Source: Acidovorax sp. 1608163 (GTDB lineage: Bacteria; Pseudomonadota; Gammaproteobacteria; Burkholderiales; Burkholderiaceae_C). From it: a stretch of 64,000 nt of DNA. Made by a program: the position numbers and the translations under genes. This document shows, piece by piece, positions 46,236 to 54,594 of this stretch. The notes under the pieces are model-generated. The model made no database searches. It saw only the letters and a program-made list of their open reading frames with translations, and was not told the origin of the DNA. Within the stretch, counting starts at the first letter, position 1. Every line of letters starts with the position of its first letter. Location of the stretch: the NCBI RefSeq assembly GCF_003669015.1, contig NZ_CP033069.1, forward strand, positions 3,792,501 to 3,856,500. The letters run 5' to 3'.

Positions 46236-48226
46236 AGGCGCGGGGGCTGTATCGAAAGAAATCTCGGGGCCAGCGGTACCACCACCGGGGATTCCAGCAC
46301 CGGGGCCTCGTCCATCGCGCCAGGGAAAGGCGAGAAATCGGTCGGCACGCCATCGGGCTCTTCCACCTGGAAACGCGGAATGACGTCTGGCAACGGCAGC
46401 GGTGCGCGCTCTTCCAGCTTGGCGGGTGTTTCTTCGCGCGCATCCGAGGCACGACCACGCACCTTGCCCGTGAGAATGCGCAGCTCGCCCAACTCCTCGT
46501 CGTAAACGAACAGCTTGCGCGCCATGGCGCGCTGATAGCTGAGCATGTCGATCAGGAAGCCCAGGGCACCCAGGCTACTGCCCAGCTTCTCAAAGGCGCC
46601 GGGCTTTTCGTCTTCGGGCACTTCGTTGATCAGCAAACGTTCAACGGTGTCGCGCATGCGCACCACAGCCAACGAAGCCTGATCTAGGCCCAGCACCGAG
46701 AGCACGCCGCGCATCTGCGCCATGAAGCCCGGCACGGCAGCCAGTAAAGAAGTATCTTGTGGGCTGCGGAAAAACAGGTCCATGGCCTTCTCGGCCTCGG
46801 CCAAGGTAGCACGCAACTCGTCCACCACACTGCCCATGGTCTGGTTGTCGCTGACACGGCGGTACAGCTCTTCCATCCAGAGTTCCAGAGGTTCTGGCTC
46901 GGCACCGGCGCCCACTGCGGCCAAACGTTCAGCCAGGCGATCAGCGCGCTGCACCATCTGTTCGTCGGCCGCGTCCAGTTCTTCAAAAGCGGCCTGCAGG
47001 TACAACACCGAGGTGGCCACCTCCATCGCCAGGGCCGCAGAAGGAGGCTCACCCGTGCGGGTGATGGACTCCATTGTTTGCGTCAAGGCAACTGCCAGGC
47101 TTTCGCTGCCGGGGTTGAGCTTGCGCAACGAATCACAGACCAAACTGAACTGGTCTGCTGCGGGCTTGACCTTGTTACGGTCCCCTCCAGCCAAGGCGGA
47201 CCATGTCTCCGTAGCGGCCGCAATGCGCTTGCGCGCCTGGGCCAGCAAGGCGGGGTCAAAGCGACCAAACCGCACGGTTTCATAGTCAACGGGCTTGAAG
47301 CGGTCGAGCGCGAACGCGTGCCGAACCGCTTGCAGTGCAGGCGTTTGTGCGCTTTCAGATTGCTTGGCTTGCGAGCAAAAGAACAGCAAGTCCTGGACCA
47401 AACGGTCTGCAATGGTGGTGTCACCCTTGGCCAACGTGGCGTATTGCATGAGCACGCGCGACGCAACACGCTTCACGTACACATCGGGCGGCAACAGGCC
47501 TTCCGTGAAGGCTTCGAAGAAGCCTGCGCAGATCTTCCAGAAAGCGCGGGCTTGGCGATCCTGCTGTGCGGCCACGAACCCCAGGCAGGTATCACGCATG
47601 CTACGAGCGGCCTTGAGGTCGCCCGTTTTCACAATTTTCAGGACCGCTGCATCCAGACGCGCACGCGCATCTGCGCCGTAGAGCAAGGGGGTGGCCGTGA
47701 CCGTCAGGTCGGGCTCCCTGAAGCGCCGCTCCACCGGCCACAGATCGGCCGGATGTACACGGTCCGCGCCAGCCAAAGCCTGGACATCGCGGTACTGCGG
47801 AAACAGCGCGACCGGTGAAGCAGGCTTGCCCGCGAGGACGCTTTCCAGGTACTCGATCAGCGCAAAGCTGGCCCGCTCAATGGTGGCAGCAGCGTCGTCG
47901 GTGCAGAGTTCAGGGCGCTGTACAAACTTCTGGACAGCGGATTCCATGGCACGCAAAACCAAGGCCGTAGGGCCCATGCCCACCATTTCCAAGGCACCAC
48001 TGGCTTGGTGCAGTTGCTGCCTTGCAATGCGCAAAGAACCAGCGTCCAGAGAAGCCAGATCCGATTCATGGGCTTGTTCAGCATCGCGCACAAAGCGGCG
48101 CATCGATTTGACGGCCCCGCCGAGGGATTTGCGCAGTTCGTCAAGCACCCAAGCCAGTGGCCCGAGATCTTGATCTCCGTGGGTCCACTCTGCGGCCGGT
48201 GCATTATTGACATCAATAGATGACAT
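46178..48226 (-). CDS. chpA: ChpA-type kinase, N-terminal part (before frameshift)
   Basis: This 682-residue frame starts MSSIDVNNAPAAEW and is the front of the same kinase gene. It contains an N-terminal helical Hpt-like region (ARQQLHQASGALEMVG) and a long helical segment without catalytic motifs, as in ChpA/PilL-type proteins. The sense of the protein ends near residue 652 (VVPLAP); the last 30 residues (LWQLRLHS and onward) are out-of-frame sequence before a stop at 46178. It follows pilJ by 45 bases. If the frameshift is real, this piece has no kinase domain. Confidence 0.85.
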   Translation of the reverse strand: MSSIDVNNAPAAEWTHGDQDLGPLAWVLDELRKSLGGAVKSMRRFVRDAEQAHESDLASLDAGSLRIARQQLHQASGALEMVGMGPTALVLRAMESAVQKFVQRPELCTDDAAATIERASFALIEYLESVLAGKPASPVALFPQYRDVQALAGADRVHPADLWPVERRFREPDLTVTATPLLYGADARARLDAAVLKIVKTGDLKAARSMRDTCLGFVAAQQDRQARAFWKICAGFFEAFTEGLLPPDVYVKRVASRVLMQYATLAKGDTTIADRLVQDLLFFCSQAKQSESAQTPALQAVRHAFALDRFKPVDYETVRFGRFDPALLAQARKRIAAATETWSALAGGDRNKVKPAADQFSLVCDSLRKLNPGSESLAVALTQTMESITRTGEPPSAALAMEVATSVLYLQAAFEELDAADEQMVQRADRLAERLAAVGAGAEPEPLELWMEELYRRVSDNQTMGSVVDELRATLAEAEKAMDLFFRSPQDTSLLAAVPGFMAQMRGVLSVLGLDQASLAVVRMRDTVERLLINEVPEDEKPGAFEKLGSSLGALGFLIDMLSYQRAMARKLFVYDEELGELRILTGKVRGRASDAREETPAKLEERAPLPLPDVIPRFQVEEPDGVPTDFSPFPGAMDEAPVLESPVVVPLAPRFLSIQPPRLWQLRLHSPRLWFWQSKSL

Positions 48227-48271
48227 GGATTCGTCCCCGGCTGCAAAGAGCCAGCTGGTTGATGACTAGCG

Positions 48272-50560
48272 TCAGGCGATCTTGAAACGTGCCACCGATT
48301 GGCGCAGTTCTTCGGCCATGTGCGAGAGCTCACGAACCTGTTGTGCCGTGGTGCGGGTACCTTCACCCGTTTGCTCGGTCACCGCAAAAATGTGCTGGAT
48401 GTTGTCGGCCACTTCGTTGGCCAAAACGGCTTCACGGGATGTCGAAGACGAGATCAGCTCAATCAGTTCAGCCAGACGGCGCGACACGCGGTCAATTTCA
48501 GACAGCGCAGTACCAGCAGAGTCAGAGAGACGCGCACCTTCCACCACACCCTGCGTGGAACGCTCCATAGCGGCCACAGCGTCTTGGGTATCGGTCTGAA
48601 TGGCCTTCACCAGCGCAGAAATCTGGCGTGTCGCATCTGCGGAACGTTCCGCCAGACGCTGCACTTCTTCCGCCACCACAGAGAAGCCGCGACCGGCTTC
48701 ACCGGCAGATGCGGCCTGAATAGCGGCGTTCAGCGCCAGCACGTTGGTCTGTTCGGTAATGTCAGAAATCAGCTCCGTGATTTCACCAATCTCTTGCGAG
48801 GACTCACCCAGGCGCTTAATGCGCTTGGAAGTGTCCTGGATCTGGTCACGGATGGAGTTCATACCACCGATGGCGTTTTGCACGGCCTGCAGACCGGAGT
48901 CAGCGGCTTGCAGCGATTGGCGGGCCACCGTAGCAGACTCTTGGGCTTGGGTAGACACTTCGTTAATACGGGTCGCCATGTCCAGAACCGAGCGGCCGGT
49001 TTCACGAATTTCGCGCAGCTGCTCGGTCGAAGCCGCCAGCAGTTCGGTCGAAGTGCTGTCCACCTGGGCCGTTGTTTGGGCCACTCGGGTCGCCGTGTTC
49101 TGCACGCTGCCCACCAGCTGACGCAACTCTTCCACCGTGTAGTTCACCGAGTCGGCAATAGCGCCAGTGATGTCTTCCGTCACCGTGGCTTCCTGGGTCA
49201 AGTCACCTTCAGCCACGGATTGCAGTTCGTTCATCAAACGCAAAATGGCGGCCTGGTTGGCGTCATTGACGCGCTTGGCTTCCTGTTCTTGGCGCTTGGC
49301 GTCCTTTTGTTGAACTTCCGCAGTGCGTTGGCGATTACGGCTGTCCAGCAGCTGAACACGCGAGAGCAAGAAACCGCAAACCAGCAAGAACGCGCTGGCC
49401 AGCACCAGGGCAGCCAATTGGCCGGCGCCCACACCAGTTTGGGCAGACAGCTTGCTTTGCAGCGTTTCCAGTTGGCGACGCAGTGGTTCGCTGTCTGCAA
49501 TGATGGCAGACTGGGCTTCACGCGCAGACACCAGACCTTGCAGGTTGCCCAGAATCGCGCTGGCTTGTGTGCGCGTCTGTTCGTACAGTTTCACCAGCCC
49601 GTCCAATTGCTCGCGGGTCTGAGCGTCCTTGGTGGCAGCCAAACGCAGTTCAGGGCTACCGTCCAACATGCCTTGTGCGATTTCCTTGAACGAGTTCAAG
49701 TCCTTGCCCAGCAAGAACACGGCCTCAGGGCTCACGCCTTCCATGGTCTGAAATTCGTTGGCAGACTTACCGATACGCTGGGTCAACATCACCAGCTGGC
49801 CCGCTGCAGAGATTTCAGAGGCTGGAGCGTTTTGCTGCAGCTTCAGGGAAGACACTGTTTCAGCGATTTCCAGCAGGTCGGACGACTGGCGGTTGATGGT
49901 GCGCAGAGCGTCACCCACCTGGGTCAGGATCTTTTGCTGGCCCATCACCACGCCAGCGTTGCGCTCAGCGCGCTCCATCATGGGGTTTACAGCATCCAGT
50001 TCCGGCTTGTAGGGCTCGCCCAGCGCAGGCACGCCCAACTCGCCATCACCACCGGTCAAAGCGCGGATGTTACGAGCCAACACGCCCGAGCTTTCCACCA
50101 CGTCCGGAAACGCCTGGGGGCTACCCACCAGCGCCTGCGAAACCGATTTGGCCAAACGCTGCGACTGCATCAAGGACTGCCCGGTCGCAGCCAGTTGCTG
50201 CGCAGACTGGTCGGCTTGGCGCAGCACCCATGCGGCAATCACACCAAGGGTCACCACACCCACGGCCAGCAATGCCAGCAAACGTCGCTGGTGCGCAGCC
50301 GCTGTCGCACTGCCCAGCACAGGCAAAACAATCTGTTCTGCTTCAGCGCCGAGGGCGTCGGCCGCATCGGCCTCAGGAGAGTAAGAGTCACCCTCGCCTT
50401 GAACACTGTTCATGGCATCCACCTGATAGGGGTCGCGCGACGTGCCCCCATCGGAGGTGCCAGCAGACAGCAAATCGTTGTTGCCGTCAGCACCCGGCTC
50501 TGCATCTTGCGGTGCAGGCTTGCGATTGAACAGTTTTCCAAATTGATTGACGACGGACAT
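48272..50560 (-). CDS. pilJ: type IV pilus chemoreceptor PilJ
   Basis: A 762-residue methyl-accepting protein of the Pil-Chp system. An acidic cytoplasmic N-terminus (about 90 residues) precedes the first membrane helix near LLALLAVGVVTLGVIAAW; the second lies near LVLASAFLLVCGFLL. The periplasmic part between holds two PilJ-type helical sensor modules. A HAMP-like linker and signalling coiled coil follow, with the tip around ITEQTNVLALNAAIQAASAGE. In Pseudomonas PilJ senses surface contact or pilus retraction and signals through ChpA to PilG and PilH. It lies between pilI and chpA as expected. Confidence 0.94.
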   Translation of the reverse strand: MSVVNQFGKLFNRKPAPQDAEPGADGNNDLLSAGTSDGGTSRDPYQVDAMNSVQGEGDSYSPEADAADALGAEAEQIVLPVLGSATAAAHQRRLLALLAVGVVTLGVIAAWVLRQADQSAQQLAATGQSLMQSQRLAKSVSQALVGSPQAFPDVVESSGVLARNIRALTGGDGELGVPALGEPYKPELDAVNPMMERAERNAGVVMGQQKILTQVGDALRTINRQSSDLLEIAETVSSLKLQQNAPASEISAAGQLVMLTQRIGKSANEFQTMEGVSPEAVFLLGKDLNSFKEIAQGMLDGSPELRLAATKDAQTREQLDGLVKLYEQTRTQASAILGNLQGLVSAREAQSAIIADSEPLRRQLETLQSKLSAQTGVGAGQLAALVLASAFLLVCGFLLSRVQLLDSRNRQRTAEVQQKDAKRQEQEAKRVNDANQAAILRLMNELQSVAEGDLTQEATVTEDITGAIADSVNYTVEELRQLVGSVQNTATRVAQTTAQVDSTSTELLAASTEQLREIRETGRSVLDMATRINEVSTQAQESATVARQSLQAADSGLQAVQNAIGGMNSIRDQIQDTSKRIKRLGESSQEIGEITELISDITEQTNVLALNAAIQAASAGEAGRGFSVVAEEVQRLAERSADATRQISALVKAIQTDTQDAVAAMERSTQGVVEGARLSDSAGTALSEIDRVSRRLAELIELISSSTSREAVLANEVADNIQHIFAVTEQTGEGTRTTAQQVRELSHMAEELRQSVARFKIA

Positions 50561-50581
50561 GGTGCAGCCTTACAGAAAAAC

Positions 50582-51109
50582 TCAAGCACTGATGCTTAGG
50601 AATGCGGGATGTTGGGACAGGATTTGGAGATTCAGCTCTTGCCAGCGAACGCCACCCGCGTCGACATAGACAGTGCCGAAAAAGGCAGGAGCATCTTCAG
50701 GAGGGGCCTCGGACGAAACAAAGGCATCCGTGCCGCGCAAGCCAGCCAGGCGGTCCACCAGCAGCGCCGCATTGACATCCAATACGGCGTTGAACGCCAG
50801 CAGACTGGACTCCGACAGCATTTGCTCGGTCCGCTGCACGGACGAGCCCAGCAGGCCAGCCAGATCGACCACCCCCACCAAGCCACCGCGCAAATTGGCA
50901 ACTCCCAGGAACCACGCCTGGGTGTAGGGCACAGGCTGCACAGCAACCCAGGGGAAAATTTCGCCCGACTGCGCCAGAGGCAACAAATAAGACTGGCCAG
51001 CAGATTCGACTGCCAGCCAGGATGACACGGACAAGCCCTCAACCCTCGCGGCCTGCAAACGGCCGGCAAGACGTACCTGGAGCTCCCGGAGGGCTTCGCG
51101 ATTGGCCAT
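50582..51109 (-). CDS. pilI: CheW-like coupling protein PilI
   Basis: A 175-residue CheW-domain protein linking PilJ to the ChpA kinase. The domain covers most of the chain, with the family-typical PVPYTQAWFLGVANLRGG and GVVDLAGLLG. Its stop lies 21 bases before the pilJ start and its start 15 bases after pilH, consistent with a single pilGHIJ transcript. Confidence 0.92.
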   Translation of the reverse strand: MANREALRELQVRLAGRLQAARVEGLSVSSWLAVESAGQSYLLPLAQSGEIFPWVAVQPVPYTQAWFLGVANLRGGLVGVVDLAGLLGSSVQRTEQMLSESSLLAFNAVLDVNAALLVDRLAGLRGTDAFVSSEAPPEDAPAFFGTVYVDAGGVRWQELNLQILSQHPAFLSISA

Positions 51110-51124
51110 GAACGCGCCGCTGCC

Positions 51125-51490
51125 TCAGTTCAGTGCGTCAATTTTGGACTGCAGCTCAGCCGGGTCCACCGGCTTGGTGATGTAGCCACGGGCACCTTGG
51201 CGCATCCCCCAGACGCGGTCTGTTTCCTGGTTTTTGCTGGTACACATGATGATGGGCACATCGGCATACAGCGGGTCGCGGCTGATGGCACGGGTCAGTT
51301 GAAAGCCGTTTTGGCCAGGCATGACAACGTCCATCAAGATCAGGTCTGGCTTCTCTTCAGCCAGACGACGGAAAGCTTCTTCGGCGTTTTCTGCCGTGCG
51401 CACTTGCATGCCTTTTTTCTGCAGCAGGTCTGTCAAAAACATCAACTCGGTCTTCGAGTCGTCGACGACCAGCACTTTCTGGATGGGCAT
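51125..51490 (-). CDS. pilH: response regulator PilH
   Basis: A 121-residue stand-alone receiver domain. The acidic pocket is at Asp10-Asp11, the phosphorylation site at Asp54 (ILMDVVMPG) and the conserved Lys in YITKPVDP. There is no output domain, as for PilH, which tunes pilus retraction. Its ATG shares one base with the pilG stop (TAATG), so translation is coupled. Confidence 0.93.
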   Translation of the reverse strand: MPIQKVLVVDDSKTELMFLTDLLQKKGMQVRTAENAEEAFRRLAEEKPDLILMDVVMPGQNGFQLTRAISRDPLYADVPIIMCTSKNQETDRVWGMRQGARGYITKPVDPAELQSKIDALN

Positions 51491-51888
51491 TACATCGCTC
51501 CTAGTTGGGAATTGCCAAATTGCTGCACAGCCTGCAGCAACTGGTCTTTGGTAAAGGGTTTGGTGAGGTATTCCTGGCAGCCGACCATGCGGCCACGGGC
51601 CTTGTCGAACACACCGTCTTTGGAAGAAAGCATCACCACCGGGGTATCTGCAAAACGGGCGTTGCGCTTGATGATCGCGCAGGTTTGATACCCGTCTAAC
51701 TTCGGCATGAGGATGTCACAGAAAATCAGCTGAGGCTGATAGTCGTTCACCTTGGCCAAGGCATCGAAGCCGTCGTCAGCCAACAAGACTTCGTGCCCCC
51801 CCTGCTTGAGAAAAATCTCGGCGCTTCGACGGATGGTGTTGCTGTCATCCACCACGAGCACCTTGAAAGATGCGCCTGTTGTAGTCAA
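51490..51888 (-). CDS. pilG: response regulator PilG
   Basis: A 132-residue receiver-only protein with phosphorylation site Asp58 (IFCDILMPKLDG) and conserved Lys in YLTKPFTKD. PilG promotes pilus extension in the known system. The start is a TTG at 51886-51888; a GGGAG ribosome site nine bases upstream supports it, and no ATG gives a complete receiver domain. It is followed by pilH and preceded, after 50 bases, by a rubredoxin gene on the same strand. Confidence 0.92.
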   Translation of the reverse strand: MTTTGASFKVLVVDDSNTIRRSAEIFLKQGGHEVLLADDGFDALAKVNDYQPQLIFCDILMPKLDGYQTCAIIKRNARFADTPVVMLSSKDGVFDKARGRMVGCQEYLTKPFTKDQLLQAVQQFGNSQLGAM

Positions 51889-51938
51889 TTGTTACTGCTC
51901 CCGATGGAAAAAATAAACACCGCAGCAGGAGCCGCGCT

Positions 51939-52112
51939 TCAAATCTGCACCATCTCAAAATCTTCTTTGCGGGCTCCGCATTCTGGACAAGTCCAGTTCA
52001 TGGGGACCTGGTCCCAAGGCGTGTTGGGTGCGATGCCATGTTCGGGCGAACCAGCCGCCTCGTCATAGATCCAACCACAGATCAAACACATCCACGTCTT
52101 AGAGTCGATCAC
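51939..52112 (-). CDS. rubredoxin
   Basis: I translated this 57-residue protein directly. It carries the two iron-binding knuckles CLIC (residues 9-12) and CPEC (42-45) spaced as in rubredoxins, with WMCLICGWIYDEAAG and DQVPMNWTCPECGARKEDF intact. It binds one Fe(Cys)4 centre and transfers single electrons, for example to alkane hydroxylases or oxygen-stress enzymes; the partner is unknown here. The start is a GTG at 52110-52112, and an in-frame TAA two codons earlier excludes a longer form. It lies between the divergent thiD gene and pilG. Confidence 0.95.
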   Translation of the reverse strand: MIDSKTWMCLICGWIYDEAAGSPEHGIAPNTPWDQVPMNWTCPECGARKEDFEMVQI

Positions 52113-52206
52113 AGCTTAATGGGCCTTCACATAGAATGCAACGATTGTATCTAGTCATCTCTGCGGGCTGCTGCTTCTATGCCACCATTGATGCAGGAAC
52201 TGGATC

Positions 52207-53160
52207 ATGACAACTCACACCCCCCTCCCCCCCGCGCCCGATGACCTGGACAGCGATGCATCGGATGAATCCAGCCCGGCGTGCATTTTGGTCTTCAATG
52301 CCAGCGACCCCAGCGGCGCAGGCGGTCTGACGGGCGACATTGCCACCATTTCTTCCGTGGGCGGTCACGCCATCGCCGTGGTCACGGGCGCTTACGCACG
52401 TGACACCGCGCAGATCTTCGAGCACTTCTGCCTGGACGACGAGGCCGTGGCCGAGCAGGCCCGTGCCGTGCTGGAGGACATGCCCGTGCAGGCCATCAAG
52501 GTCGGCTTTGTGGGCAGCCCCGAGAACATCAGCGCCATTGCCGAGATCACCACCGACTACGACGAGGTGCCCGTCATTGCCTACATGCCAAACCTGTCCT
52601 GGTGGCGCGAAGAGCTGATTGACGAGTACCTGGACGCCTTTCGCGAGCTGCTGCTGCCGCAGACTTCAGTGTTGGTTGGAAACCACAGCACGCTGTGGCG
52701 CTGGCTACTGCCCGACTGGAGCAGCGACCGCAGCCCCACCGCCCGCGACATTGCCCGTGCGGCCTCCGAGATGGGCGTGCCCTACACCTTGGTCACCGGC
52801 ATTCCGCTGCCCGAGCAGTTTGTCGAAAACGTGCTCGCCTCGCCCCAAACCATCCTGGGCAGCGGCAAGTTCGAGCTGTTTGACGCCACCTTCTCCGGCG
52901 CGGGTGACACCCTGTCGGCCGCACTCACGGCCCTGGTGGGCAGCGGCAACGACCTGGGCGAGGCCACCAGCGAAGCCCTGAACTACCTGGACCGCTGCCT
53001 GGACGCAGGCTTTCGTCCCGGCATGGGCCACATCATTCCCGACCGCATGTTCTGGGCCCAGCCCGATGACGACGAGTCAGAAGACAGCGAAGCAGATTCC
53101 CTTGACGAAACACAGGCCATCGAAGGCTTTGTAATGCCCCCCCATGACACCAAGCACTGA
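52207..53160 (+). CDS. thiD: hydroxymethylpyrimidine/phosphomethylpyrimidine kinase
   Basis: A 317-residue ribokinase-fold enzyme phosphorylating HMP and HMP-P in thiamine synthesis. Motifs include the start of the fold [18 protein letters not shown] (substrate pocket), VKVGFVGS-like [11 protein letters not shown] and the anion-hole [12 protein letters not shown]. It is longer than usual (about 270) because of an acidic N-terminal leader of 25 residues and an acidic C-terminal tail. The gene ends 17 bases inside hemL, so the two are coupled. It diverges from the rubredoxin gene. Confidence 0.88.
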   Translation: MTTHTPLPPAPDDLDSDASDESSPACILVFNASDPSGAGGLTGDIATISSVGGHAIAVVTGAYARDTAQIFEHFCLDDEAVAEQARAVLEDMPVQAIKVGFVGSPENISAIAEITTDYDEVPVIAYMPNLSWWREELIDEYLDAFRELLLPQTSVLVGNHSTLWRWLLPDWSSDRSPTARDIARAASEMGVPYTLVTGIPLPEQFVENVLASPQTILGSGKFELFDATFSGAGDTLSAALTALVGSGNDLGEATSEALNYLDRCLDAGFRPGMGHIIPDRMFWAQPDDDESEDSEADSLDETQAIEGFVMPPHDTKH

Positions 53161-54448
53161 TCTCAATATTCCCCTGTTTGAACGCGCCAAGGCGCTGATC
53201 CCCGGCGGCGTGAACTCTCCCGTGCGGGCCTTCAAGGCCGTGGGCGGCACGCCCCGCTTCGTCAAGCGCGCGCAAGGCGCCTACTTCTGGGATGCCAACG
53301 ACCAGCGCTTCATTGACTACATCGGCTCCTGGGGCCCCATGATCCTGGGCCACGGCCACCCTGCGGTGCTCGAAGCCGTGCAAAAGGCGGCGCTCGAAGG
53401 CTTCAGCTTCGGTGCCCCCACCGAGCGCGAGGTGGAACTGGCCGAAGAAATCCTGAGCCTGGTGCCATCGATGGAGATGATCCGCCTGGTCAGCTCGGGC
53501 ACCGAAGCGGGCATGAGCGCCATTCGCCTGGCCCGTGGCGCCACCGGCCGCAGCAAGTTCATCAAGTTCGAGGGCTGCTACCACGGCCATGCCGACTCGC
53601 TGCTGGTCAAGGCCGGCTCGGGCCTGGCCACGTTTGGCAATGCCACTAGCGCGGGCGTGCCGCCCGAAGTGGTGCAGCACACCCTGGTGCTGGAATACAA
53701 CAATGTCGCCCAGCTCGAAGAAGCCTTTGCCCTGCACGGCAAGGAACTGGCCTGCGTGATGATCGAGCCTATCGCGGGCAACATGAACTTTGTGCGCGCC
53801 AGTGTGCCCTTCATGAAGCGTTGCCGCGAGCTGTGCACCGAATACGGCGCGCTGCTGGTGCTCGATGAAGTTATGACGGGTTTCCGCGTAGCCCTGGGCA
53901 GCGCGCAAAGCGTGTACGCCAAGAGCATCCCCGGCTTCAAGCCCGACATCACCGTGCTGGGCAAGGTGATTGGCGGCGGCATGCCGCTGGCGGCCTTCGG
54001 CGGCCCGCGCGCCATCATGGAACACCTGGCCCCGCTGGGCGGCGTGTACCAGGCAGGCACCTTGTCGGGCAACCCGGTGGCCACCGCCTGCGGGCTGACC
54101 ACGCTGCGCGAGATCAAGAAGCCCGGCTTCTTCGATGCGCTGTCGGCCTCCACCCGCTCGCTGGTCGATGGTCTTGCGCAAGCTGCCAAGGAAGAAGGCG
54201 TGCCCTTCAGCGCTGACTGCGAAGGCGGCATGTTCGGCTTCTTCCTGCTGCCCGAGCTGCCCCAGAACTACCCCGCCGTGCTCAAGACCGACAGCGCCCG
54301 GTTCAACCAGCTGTTCCACGGCCTGCTCGATCGCGGCGTGTACATCGCCCCTGCGCTGTACGAAGCTGGCTTTGTCAGCGGCGCCCACACGGCCGACGAC
54401 ATTGCCGCCACCGTGGCCGCTGCGCGCGAAGTGTTCAAAACACTATAA
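53144..54448 (+). CDS. hemL: glutamate-1-semialdehyde 2,1-aminomutase
   Basis: A 434-residue PLP enzyme that converts glutamate-1-semialdehyde to 5-aminolevulinate, the tetrapyrrole precursor. The PLP lysine is Lys274 in [31 protein letters not shown] at the start and [12 protein letters not shown] are typical. The ATG lies within thiD (17-base overlap), an order known from other betaproteobacteria. A palindrome with a following T-rich tract acts as the likely terminator. Confidence 0.96.
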   Translation: MTPSTDLNIPLFERAKALIPGGVNSPVRAFKAVGGTPRFVKRAQGAYFWDANDQRFIDYIGSWGPMILGHGHPAVLEAVQKAALEGFSFGAPTEREVELAEEILSLVPSMEMIRLVSSGTEAGMSAIRLARGATGRSKFIKFEGCYHGHADSLLVKAGSGLATFGNATSAGVPPEVVQHTLVLEYNNVAQLEEAFALHGKELACVMIEPIAGNMNFVRASVPFMKRCRELCTEYGALLVLDEVMTGFRVALGSAQSVYAKSIPGFKPDITVLGKVIGGGMPLAAFGGPRAIMEHLAPLGGVYQAGTLSGNPVATACGLTTLREIKKPGFFDALSASTRSLVDGLAQAAKEEGVPFSADCEGGMFGFFLLPELPQNYPAVLKTDSARFNQLFHGLLDRGVYIAPALYEAGFVSGAHTADDIAATVAAAREVFKTL

Positions 54449-54453
54449 AAAAG

Positions 54454-54497
54454 ATAGCTTCTAGCGCTTATTGGATAAGCGCTAGAGCCCTATTTTC
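54454..54497 (+). repeat. dispersed palindrome copy, probable hemL terminator
   Basis: CTAGCGCTTA (54461-54470) and TAAGCGCTAG (54476-54485) form a perfect 10-bp stem, extended by ATAGC/CTAT at the ends and followed by TTTTCTTT. It begins five bases after the hemL stop. Confidence 0.9.
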
Positions 54498-54594
54498 TTT
54501 CAACCTGTAGCAGAGGCGACAGCCCCTCTGCCCGGTTCACACCATCGTCATGCGGCGCAGGCAGTCTTGGGGCTTTACCCCACCGGCCTGCGCC

